Below are positions 16,092 through 23,234 of a DNA stretch of 44,173 nucleotides, piece by piece. How positions within the stretch are numbered: position 1 is the stretch's first letter; each line of letters begins with the position of its first letter. Source of the stretch: Mycobacterium sp. 050128 (GTDB taxonomy: Bacteria; Actinomycetota; Actinomycetes; Mycobacteriales; Mycobacteriaceae); the NCBI RefSeq assembly GCF_036409155.1, contig NZ_JAZGLW010000010.1:1-44173 (forward strand), in the 5' to 3' direction. The notes beneath the pieces were generated by a model that did no database searches, was not told the origin of the DNA, and was given only the letters and a program-made list of their open reading frames with translations. The translations under genes and the position numbers were made by a program.

Positions 16092-18878
16092 TTGACGTCA
16101 TCAGCGCAAGCAACCGAATCAGGCGAAACCCCAACCGCCCCAACGGCACTGGTCAGCTGGGCTCACACCAATATCGACTGGAAACACGACCAGGCCGCGC
16201 AGTGGGAGCAGGCAGTCAAACAATTCGCCCAACTACTGCGAACCTTCGGAGTCGACGCCGACCTGGATCTTTGGCATCTCACCGAAACCTCAATCGACTG
16301 GACACGCTGGGGGCAAGACAAGGCCCTCACCAGCCAGTTTGTGATCATTGTCCTCAGCGAGGCGTGGAAGCAGCGGTGGCAAGGCGCCAATGCCCCGACG
16401 GTCGGCGCGGGCGCAGTCGCCGAAGCCGACACCCTCAAGGGCATCTTCGGGAAGAATCAGACCGAATTCCAGCACAAGACACTGCTCGTGTTATTGCCCG
16501 GTGTGCCAACAGATGTCGTACCCGAAGACCTCTATCGGCTAAACAGATTCTCTGTGGCCGAACTGACCCGTGCGGGCATCGACGATCTGCTGCGAGCACT
16601 CTTCAATGCACCCAAACACACCGCACCACCGGTAGGCGAGGCACCGACCTTCGACAGGCCGCCGACCCCGGCGCATCCCGCGACACCGTTCGAAACCCAT
16701 GACCGTGGCGAGTATCTCGCGCTGGCCCTGGCGGTCTCCGATGAACGCTGTGTACACCGGCGCCGAGGCGCTGGCCTGACTGATGTCCAGGTACAGCGCA
16801 GCCTTACTCACCGCGCACACGTTCCCGATCAGCTGCAACGCCTCGGGCCTGGCCAGCTGCGAATCCTGTATGGGCCGCTGGGATCCGGTAAGTCAGACAT
16901 AGCCGAGGAGTGGTACCGGTCCAACATCGCCGCCGCACGCAAGGACGCCGCGGCCGCGATCCCGCTGTGGATCAGTATCGACGATCTCGCCGCCGCGCTC
17001 GAGCCCCACGTTCTCACTGAAGTCGGGTTGCCCGCGCTTTCGCGGCACGGAGTCGACGCCGTCATCGACGGCCTGGACGAACGCATCAATAAGGCCGCCG
17101 CCTTGACGCGTCAAGCCGGCGAGTTCGTCAAGAAATGGCCCGCATCGCGGATCTTGCTCACCACGCGCGCCCCCGAGCTGGTCAATGACGATATCCTCAT
17201 CCGGGCCCCACTTCTGTCGAACCAGGAGGCGGGCCGGCTCATGACGGCCGTAGCCAGTGCCACCATCCCCCACCTGGGGCCGCAGCTCCAAACCGCCGTT
17301 GCTCGACCGCTTTTCGCGCTGCTCACCGCCCAGCACCTCACCGCAACCGATGGCGCGACAGGACTACCCGAGATCGTTGATCGCGTCGTCGCCGATGTCG
17401 TCTCACGCGAGAAATACGACCTGTTTGCTGAATTGCGTGCTCTCGCAGTTGAAACGATCCGCACTGGCGGCGCGATCGACCCCACCAGCATCGCCTCCGC
17501 AGACATCGCCGCGATGATCCGCGCCTCACCATTCGTCGTCACGGAAGGCCGCAAATGCGCGTTCGCCTTGGCCACCTTCGAGCAATGGTTCGCCGCCCAG
17601 GCGATTATCGACAACATCGTGGGCATGGACGAGGTCCTCGTCTCGATGGATACGTTCAACCGCTGGCGATACGTGCTCGCTATCATTGCGGCCACAGCTA
17701 ACCCCACCCGAGCCGACACCGTGATGGCGGCGCTGGCCGGCTGGAATCCTGGCGCCGCTTCCTGGGTCGTCGACGAAACCCGTGCCGGCAGCCTGACCCG
17801 CGCATTCCCCGATATCGGTCAGGGTGACTGGGAAGAGGTCGGGGGCCGTATTCGCACCGCTACGCAAGCCTGGCTGCACGGACTAGGCCCACTCGCCGAC
17901 TGTTTTTGGCCCACCCGCACATTCGGGGCCAGCTTCGACGACGTCGCCGTTGCAGTCGGCATCGGTAACCACGGCATGACGGTATCTTGGCTTCCTCGCT
18001 TTCAGATCCCCGACCAGCCACTAACCACCGTCGTCGAGGACGTCAGCGTGTTCGGCCCCGGCAAGCCGCAGCGCAGCTACATTGAAAACGGCTTCAAGCC
18101 CCCCACCGCCATTAACGGCATTTGGGAGCTCACCCGCGATCTCCTGGCTTCAGACCTCACACACAGCTTCACGGCTCGCGCTCTTGAAATCGCCCGCCAA
18201 CACCATGGCATTGCGTCCGAGGAGGAACGCGTCTACAACGCCGCCATGAAGGCCATGTATGCCGCCCCGCCCGGCTTCACCGGCAACCTGGACATCGAGC
18301 GCCTCTACCCTGCTGCCGACATTCAACCCTCACCCGCGCATCGGTCCGGTGGCTACACCACCGAGACGATGTACCGGTATGCGGTCGCTGTCATTGACGC
18401 TGCGATGCGCTGCTACCTCGAGCTCAGCACCTGGGTGACGCCCCACTTCGACCGCACCCTGGGGGTTCGCGGGCTCATGCCCGCCGAATTCTTCGGCACC
18501 ATGTTCTACTCCCCGGACCGCGAGCGGAGCATCTACGACTTGTTCGGCCCACACGAACCCAGATTCTCGTGGCTATTCCGGCCACTGGGCCCCACCAGCA
18601 GCGACATCGACCCGGCCCACAACCGGATCTCGTTGACCATCAACGATACGGGCCGCTCCGATGAAATGACCAAGGACAAAACCCGGCTCTACACCGCATT
18701 CCGCCGCTACATCGAAGCCAACCCGGCCCACGAACCGTTCGCACGTTCCTTCACCAGCACCCACGGACGCATGCACGTCTTCCACCGCACGCCCGCCACC
18801 CGACTGGCCATCCGCTGGCTATGGGAGGACCTCGACGCCCTCGGATTCCTCAAAGGGACGGCGCCACACGATATTTAA
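16092..18878 (+). CDS. SEFIR-STAND NTPase, putative defence protein
   Basis: The 928-residue protein has three parts. Residues 18-175 look like a SEFIR (TIR-related) domain: the ALVSWAHT strand, a WEQAVKQFAQLLRTFGVDADLDLWHL helix-strand unit, and FVIIVLSEAW. Residues 250-480 form a P-loop STAND/NACHT-like ATPase with Walker A GPLGSGKS (261-268) and Walker B AVIDGLDE (323-330). The C-terminal 400 residues resemble no repeat I know and would be the sensor. In known bacterial systems SEFIR or TIR effectors fused to STAND modules sense a phage component, oligomerise and deplete NAD+. The start is TTG at 16092, 2 bp after the toxin gene. No membrane segment is seen. Domain naming is by eye; TIR is the alternative. 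Confidence 0.75.
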   Translation: MTSSAQATESGETPTAPTALVSWAHTNIDWKHDQAAQWEQAVKQFAQLLRTFGVDADLDLWHLTETSIDWTRWGQDKALTSQFVIIVLSEAWKQRWQGANAPTVGAGAVAEADTLKGIFGKNQTEFQHKTLLVLLPGVPTDVVPEDLYRLNRFSVAELTRAGIDDLLRALFNAPKHTAPPVGEAPTFDRPPTPAHPATPFETHDRGEYLALALAVSDERCVHRRRGAGLTDVQVQRSLTHRAHVPDQLQRLGPGQLRILYGPLGSGKSDIAEEWYRSNIAAARKDAAAAIPLWISIDDLAAALEPHVLTEVGLPALSRHGVDAVIDGLDERINKAAALTRQAGEFVKKWPASRILLTTRAPELVNDDILIRAPLLSNQEAGRLMTAVASATIPHLGPQLQTAVARPLFALLTAQHLTATDGATGLPEIVDRVVADVVSREKYDLFAELRALAVETIRTGGAIDPTSIASADIAAMIRASPFVVTEGRKCAFALATFEQWFAAQAIIDNIVGMDEVLVSMDTFNRWRYVLAIIAATANPTRADTVMAALAGWNPGAASWVVDETRAGSLTRAFPDIGQGDWEEVGGRIRTATQAWLHGLGPLADCFWPTRTFGASFDDVAVAVGIGNHGMTVSWLPRFQIPDQPLTTVVEDVSVFGPGKPQRSYIENGFKPPTAINGIWELTRDLLASDLTHSFTARALEIARQHHGIASEEERVYNAAMKAMYAAPPGFTGNLDIERLYPAADIQPSPAHRSGGYTTETMYRYAVAVIDAAMRCYLELSTWVTPHFDRTLGVRGLMPAEFFGTMFYSPDRERSIYDLFGPHEPRFSWLFRPLGPTSSDIDPAHNRISLTINDTGRSDEMTKDKTRLYTAFRRYIEANPAHEPFARSFTSTHGRMHVFHRTPATRLAIRWLWEDLDALGFLKGTAPHDI

Positions 18879-18960
18879 AGCTTGGACCGCTTTGCTTCAG
18901 AAGGTGGTGCTATTTCGGGGTGCGCGAGGACCGCTCGGCGCCTTGAGAACCCGCACATCA

Positions 18961-20079
18961 TCACCACATGCCCGCGATGCTGCGATACAAGGCAGTGGCC
19001 TTCGGCAGCTGGCTCTGGATCTCGGTGAGATAGCCTCTGCGGCCGTGGGCTACTGCCGCCTCGGCCGAAGGCTCACCCGGCCGCTGTTGTAGCCAGAAGA
19101 TCGACTTCCAGATATCCGGCGACGACGGCCCACCGTGATGCGCGAGTCGATCAAAAAACCCCGAGATCGCTGTGTTCGGATTATTCCGGCCCGGGTAGCT
19201 CGCATCTTGCTGAAAAATGCTCTTCCACAACCCATTAGGACTCACAGCCCGAGGGCGCAGCCCACTTTCCTGCATCGCGTCCGCCAAGATCGCAATTGTT
19301 TGGTGTGGCGAGTAACCGCGTCGCTGGGCCTCGTGGATGATCGCCGTCGCCACCTCGCGCGGAGAGGAGTCCAGCGTCAGCCCGCCTAGCGGGGTCCCCG
19401 CATCGCCTCGCGGGACCGCTTCATCGCTGCGCGCTCCTCGCGCGCCATGCACGGATCCGGTCAGACGGCTCAAACTTCCTGGCAGACTGCCCAACCCGCT
19501 CAGGCCGCTTAAGCTGCTGAGGCCTCCGCCGCCGCCGGCGCCGGACATGAGGCCGCCCAGCCCCGAGAGTGGCATCCCACCCATCCCCGCTGACCCCATC
19601 CCGCGATACCCCGCGGCCAGCTGCCGTAACCGCAACGCCAACAACCGGTTTTGCGCCACAGTCTGATCCAGTTGACGCTGCATCGCCGACAGATGCTGAT
19701 CCATCGTCGCCATGATCAGCTGCGCACCCGCCGGCGACTTCGCCAACGGTCCCGCCGCCGCGCCCACCGCACGCGCCTGATCACGAATCACCCCGGATGT
19801 GCCGCGCCCCGCCGCGCCCACCGCACCACCCTCGTCGACCGCCTCCCCCGAGTTCGTATCCAACCCCGTCGCCATCGCGTGAGCCCGCTGATAAGCACCC
19901 CCGGCGGCCGCGGCACCACCGGTCAAACCGCCCCCGCCAGCAGGCACGCCCGGTACCGAACCCTGGCCACCACCCGCGGCAAACACCTGGCCCCCATCAA
20001 CACCCCCGCCGGCAGGGAACAACCCGTGACCACGAGTCAGCAGCCGATCAACCCCAGCCACAAACGCCGCAACACTCAC
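18961..20079 (-). CDS. DUF4226-like N-terminus fused to a lysozyme/transglycosylase-like domain
   Basis: The 372-residue protein shares residues 1-189 exactly with the NlpC/P60 protein at 12810-13853 and then diverges. The C-terminal domain (about 235-372) has an N-terminal helix (REVATAIIHEAQRRGYSPHQTI), a putative catalytic Glu271 in ADAMQESGLRP, and a FQQDASYPGR segment, as in lytic transglycosylase or lysozyme-like domains of mycobacterial and phage proteins. It resembles the architecture I recall for Rv3896c. It would cleave glycan strands, complementing the stem-peptide cutter. It starts at GTG 20079. The shared head probably serves export or docking. Confidence 0.75.
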   Translation of the reverse strand: MSVAAFVAGVDRLLTRGHGLFPAGGGVDGGQVFAAGGGQGSVPGVPAGGGGLTGGAAAAGGAYQRAHAMATGLDTNSGEAVDEGGAVGAAGRGTSGVIRDQARAVGAAAGPLAKSPAGAQLIMATMDQHLSAMQRQLDQTVAQNRLLALRLRQLAAGYRGMGSAGMGGMPLSGLGGLMSGAGGGGGLSSLSGLSGLGSLPGSLSRLTGSVHGARGARSDEAVPRGDAGTPLGGLTLDSSPREVATAIIHEAQRRGYSPHQTIAILADAMQESGLRPRAVSPNGLWKSIFQQDASYPGRNNPNTAISGFFDRLAHHGGPSSPDIWKSIFWLQQRPGEPSAEAAVAHGRRGYLTEIQSQLPKATALYRSIAGMW

Positions 20080-20125
20080 CCACCAAAATTAACCCGAGCA
20101 AACCCCCCCGGCCACAGCCACGCAC
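19513..20125 (+). repeat. 613-bp direct repeat, copy 2
   Basis: This is the second copy of the repeat at 13287-13899, in the same orientation, covering codons 1-189 of the transglycosylase fusion and its 46-bp upstream region. Beyond 20125 the flank becomes the end of the third paralogue. Confidence 0.9.
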
Positions 20126-20131
20126 ACCGAA

Positions 20132-21106
20132 TTAATGGCCCTGCGGAACTGTCGGCGGCCCCGACGGGCCAAAGGGACGCAAGGGTTCTGGCTCCAATTC
20201 GCCGTGCCACAGGTAAATCCCGGAACCCGGCACGTACTCTTCCCAGCCGTACGGCGGCAGATCACCAGCCCACGCCGGCGGATAGAACTTTGCGCCGGGA
20301 AAAGCCGACTGCGGCACCCACACGCCCGAATTCGGGCCCAGCTCGACATACGGATCAGGATGGCCGTGCTCGTCGACGACCGTCGCCGGCCCCAACGCCC
20401 CCGGCGGAAGCGTTTTGTAGTCCGGAATCTCATCAGATCTCACGAAATAGTGAGGAACCTGAGCCGGATCTTTCGTCCTGTCGTAAACATCCACCCACGG
20501 CGGCGAATCAGGGTAATTGGGTGGACCCAACCCGCCCACGCCGGCGCCGTACGGCATATGCCGCTTATCTCCCGGCTTCCACTTACCCTTCGAATCCAGC
20601 GGTACCGCCGGCGGGGAGTCTTTGGCGCCGCCCGACAGTGTGTGGTATCCCGCGGCGGTCTGCCGCAACGTCGCCGACACGGCCTGGTACTCGGTTTTCG
20701 TCGTTTGCAGCTGGCCTTGCATCGCGGACAGGTGCTGGTTCATCGCGGCCATGATCAGCTGCGCTCCCGCCGGCGATTTAGCCAACGGTCCAGCCGCCGC
20801 AGCCACCGCGCGGGCCTGATCACGAATCACCCCCGACCCGAGCCGGCCCTGCGCACCGATCGTGCCGCCCTGCTCGGCCGCCTGCTGCAACTCCTGGTCC
20901 AGACCCGCAGCACCCGTGCGGGCCTCCTGGTAGGAACCAGCGGCCCGCGTCACACCGACCCGCAGCCCGCCCACTCCCTCTGGTGACGCGGGCACCGAGC
21001 CGCCACCAGCAGCAGGCAACGAAGCCCCCGCACCACATGACGGATACAGATCATGCGCACGACTCAGCAACCGGTCCACCCCAGCCACAAACGCCGCAAG
21101 ACTCAC
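20132..21106 (-). CDS. Third DUF4226-like paralogue with proline-rich C-terminal domain
   Basis: The 324-residue product has the same helical head as its two neighbours but diverged (MSLAAFVAGVDRLLSRAH, then a KSPAGAQLIMAAMNQHLSAM helix). After residue 170 it has a non-catalytic-looking tail rich in Pro, Gly, Tyr and Trp (for example VELGPNSGVWVPQSAFPGAK). I do not recognise that domain; it lacks the Cys/His or Glu patterns of the other two. It starts at GTG 21106 with an upstream AT-rich segment (TTAATTTTG) shared with its paralogues. It ends 7 bp from the repeat boundary. Likely secreted with or through the ESX system. Confidence 0.75.
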   Translation of the reverse strand: MSLAAFVAGVDRLLSRAHDLYPSCGAGASLPAAGGGSVPASPEGVGGLRVGVTRAAGSYQEARTGAAGLDQELQQAAEQGGTIGAQGRLGSGVIRDQARAVAAAAGPLAKSPAGAQLIMAAMNQHLSAMQGQLQTTKTEYQAVSATLRQTAAGYHTLSGGAKDSPPAVPLDSKGKWKPGDKRHMPYGAGVGGLGPPNYPDSPPWVDVYDRTKDPAQVPHYFVRSDEIPDYKTLPPGALGPATVVDEHGHPDPYVELGPNSGVWVPQSAFPGAKFYPPAWAGDLPPYGWEEYVPGSGIYLWHGELEPEPLRPFGPSGPPTVPQGH

Positions 21107-21166
21107 CCCACAAAATTAACCCGACCCAACCAGCCAGGCCACACCCAAGCCAGCCAAAGACGACAA

Positions 21167-21198
21167 GTAGTACGCATCCCAGCTGTGGTAGCACGTAC
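21167..21198 (+). promoter_or_regulatory. Repeats before the vapB gene
   Basis: GTAGTACG at 21167-21174 recurs as GTAGCACG at 21188-21195, exactly 21 bp (two helical turns) apart. GTACG (21170-21174) and CGTAC (21194-21198) also form an inverted pair. The segment ends 2 bp before the vapB ATG, consistent with an autoregulatory operator. Confidence 0.35.
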
Positions 21199-21200
21199 CC

Positions 21201-21464
21201 ATGGCTTTTAATGTGAAAGACGAAGAGGTGATCCGCTTCGCCGACGAGCTCGCCGCACGCCTTCACCTCCCGAGCCGCGTCGACGCTATCCGCTACGCAC
21301 TGCGGGCCCAGCTCGAGATCACCCAATCCCGCACCGGCAACCGCGCCGACCAACTCCTCGACGTTCTCAGAACCGAGATCTGGCCACTGCTGCACGATCG
21401 GTCCCCGATCACCAAACCCGAACGCGAACGGGCCCTCGGATACGACACAGCGACGGGAGTCTGA
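21201..21464 (+). CDS. vapB: VapB-type antitoxin, now orphan
   Basis: The 87-residue product reads [38 protein letters not shown], the start of the transcription-factor-like VapB family that binds DNA through an N-terminal ribbon-helix-helix. Its acidic/basic tail ends YDTATGV. Its toxin partner begins 6 bp downstream but is cut short (21471-21584), so the antitoxin may only repress its own promoter or neutralise related toxins elsewhere. Confidence 0.82.
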   Translation: MAFNVKDEEVIRFADELAARLHLPSRVDAIRYALRAQLEITQSRTGNRADQLLDVLRTEIWPLLHDRSPITKPERERALGYDTATGV

Positions 21465-21470
21465 GCAACC

Positions 21471-21584
21471 GTGATCCTCGACTCCGCCGCCGTCGCCGCT
21501 CTCATCCAAGGCGAGGATCACTACACCGAACAGATCGCGGCGGTCCTCGCCGGCACGGACACTCATTACGGTCTTGGACATTGA
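21471..21584 (+). pseudogene. vapC: Truncated VapC PIN-domain toxin
   Basis: A GTG 6 bp after vapB opens MILDSAAVAALIQGEDHYTEQIAAVLAG, the first strand and helix of a VapC PIN domain with its first acidic residue (Asp4). About ten codons later similarity ends and a stop follows at 21582. The remaining three acidic residues are missing, so there is no nuclease. The deletion boundary lies near 21560. Confidence 0.75.
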
Positions 21585-21771
21585 CCAGTCGTTACACGCG
21601 TGAAGGTAAGGCACTCAACAAAAATGGAAGAAAACGTGGCAATCCGCTGTGAAGAAAAGCTATTCGGTGTTGGGAGTCGTCAATTCAGATGGCCTCTGCG
21701 GTGCCAAAGGCCGAACCGACCGACTGAACCATCGGCCACCGCGGCGGCGCTATAGCGGTGATACTGCAGGG

Positions 21772-22386
21772 GTGGTTGAGGAGCATCCCGACGCTGCTCG
21801 GGTCATCACCTTGTATGACCGTCATGCCGGAACGTGGTCGTGCGACCGCGGCGACCGGCTTGTTGAACGCACATGGCTCGATCGCTTTCTGGTATTCCTC
21901 CCGGATCAGCGCCGCGCCATCCTTGATGTGGGCTGCGGAACAGCGGTGCCAATCGCCCAGTACCTCATCAAGCAGGGATGTCAGCTCCACGGGGTAGATT
22001 CATCGAGCGCGATGATCACGCTGAGCACGACGCGCTTCCCGGACCACCAGTGGGATGTCGCCGACATGCGTGCACTGGCAGTCGACCGCCAATTCAGTGG
22101 AATCATCGCCTGGGACAGCCTATTTCACCTTTCACCCCCCGATCAGCGACGCATGTTCCCGATCTTCGCGCGACACGCGGCACCTGGCGCAGTGCTGTTG
22201 TTCAACAGTGGGGGGTCGGCCGGCGAGCAGATCGGCAGCTACCAGGGCGAACCTCTCTACCACGCCAGTCTCGACCCTTCTGAGTACCAATCACTCCTCG
22301 GTGACAACGGCTTCGACGTCATAGCCCACGTCGTCACAGACCCCACTTGCGGGCAGCGCACCATCTGGCTCGCACAAACTGCGTAG
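21772..22386 (+). CDS. Class I SAM-dependent methyltransferase
   Basis: The 204-residue product has a Rossmann methyltransferase fold: motif I ILDVGCGTAVPIAQYL (about residues 49-64), motif II acidic end HGVDSSSAM, then WDVADMRAL and GIIAWDSLFHL. The substrate is unknown; small-molecule methyltransferases with the same GVDxSxxM spacing are common in actinobacteria. The GTG at 21772 is preferred because homologues I know begin with an EEHPDAARVITLYDRHA-like helix. A GTG at 21649 would add 41 residues of low-complexity basic sequence. It sits between the broken VapC and a hypothetical gene and has no obvious tie to secretion. Confidence 0.8.
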   Translation: MVEEHPDAARVITLYDRHAGTWSCDRGDRLVERTWLDRFLVFLPDQRRAILDVGCGTAVPIAQYLIKQGCQLHGVDSSSAMITLSTTRFPDHQWDVADMRALAVDRQFSGIIAWDSLFHLSPPDQRRMFPIFARHAAPGAVLLFNSGGSAGEQIGSYQGEPLYHASLDPSEYQSLLGDNGFDVIAHVVTDPTCGQRTIWLAQTA

Positions 22387-22532
22387 CCAAAAAGCAGCGA
22401 GCGACCTTGACGATTGCTTCTCACCGAACCGCACGGCGCCCCACGTTGTTTGGTCCGACACCCAAACCAACTCAGTCCCTCAGGGTCTGGCTACCCGACT
22501 GTCATGTCACATCGACGGCATAAGATTGCGGT

Positions 22533-22943
22533 ATGTCAGGCGGCGAGAGACCCTCCCCCGTACCTGCTTCCGCAGTCGACGAAACCGCGCATCCACAGTG
22601 GTTGCGGACAGGATACAAATTCTTCCCTTATGCCGCACAACAGGACGGCCATTGGTGGGTGTTGCGGCTCAATTACGGTTTCCCAGAACACGACATGTAC
22701 ACATTGTTTGTGGATGGCCGTCCTGCGGTCGACCTTACTGGCGATCCTGACCATTCGAGTGCGCTAGTCCGCTCGGTTGCCTCACTACGACCCTACGACT
22801 CCGTAGCCGCCGAACCGTCCCTTGAAACCCACACGGCCGCAACCGTTGTTCAAACCGTCTCGGGCTATGCCGACTACGGCAGTGAACACGGCGATCCGTG
22901 CCTTTTCTGCTCTGACGATCGCGACGGTATGGTCCGAATCTAG
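22533..22943 (+). CDS. Hypothetical protein
   Basis: This 136-residue product is not recognised. It is rich in aromatic residues (GYKFFPYAAQQDGHWWVLRL, then YTLFVDGRPAVDLTGD) and has the appearance of a small alpha/beta globular protein, perhaps immunity-like. Two cysteines form a CLFC near the C-terminus. It stands alone on plus, with 146 bp after the methyltransferase and facing the minus-strand group to the right. Codon use looks normal for the window. Confidence 0.6.
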   Translation: MSGGERPSPVPASAVDETAHPQWLRTGYKFFPYAAQQDGHWWVLRLNYGFPEHDMYTLFVDGRPAVDLTGDPDHSSALVRSVASLRPYDSVAAEPSLETHTAATVVQTVSGYADYGSEHGDPCLFCSDDRDGMVRI

Positions 22944-23005
22944 GGATGCGCAACGTATGCAGAGTTCCGAGGCATCAGCGTCCGTGAGCTGAGTCCTCGC
23001 CGAGA

Positions 23006-23179
23006 TCACTTGGTGGGGTCGATGGCGGACTTAGGCGCGTCGACGACGGTTCGCAGGGCGGATTGGTCACCGTCGAGCCCACACTCATTCTGCAAATCTC
23101 CGAGCTTGTGCTGCTCCCAATCACTCTCTGCCTCAGAGTAATTCGTTTGAGTGATCAAGTCTCTTGCCGCGCCAAGCAC
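23006..23179 (-). CDS. Small ORF or gene remnant downstream of the 774-residue gene
   Basis: The minus frame from GTG 23179 encodes 57 residues beginning VLGAARDLITQTNY, with a charged middle (EAESDWEQHKLGDL) and an ordinary acidic composition ending AIDPTK. An in-frame stop lies 12 codons upstream, so it is a short protein or the C-terminal remnant of a longer one. Its place directly after the DUF563x-type gene matches where Rv3898c lies relative to Rv3899c in M. tuberculosis, as I remember it. Confidence 0.4.
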   Translation of the reverse strand: MLGAARDLITQTNYSEAESDWEQHKLGDLQNECGLDGDQSALRTVVDAPKSAIDPTK

Positions 23180-23234
23180 GGCCAAAGCAAGGCCGAGTAG
23201 GGTTCAGCGCACTAATACACCGATCGGCCCACTC

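Noticed and set aside
16092..16600. TIR domain instead of SEFIR at the start of the 928-residue protein
   Set aside because: The spacing of the WEQ-x-LLRTFGVDADLDLW segment and the later Trp fit SEFIR better. TIR is not excluded without a profile search.
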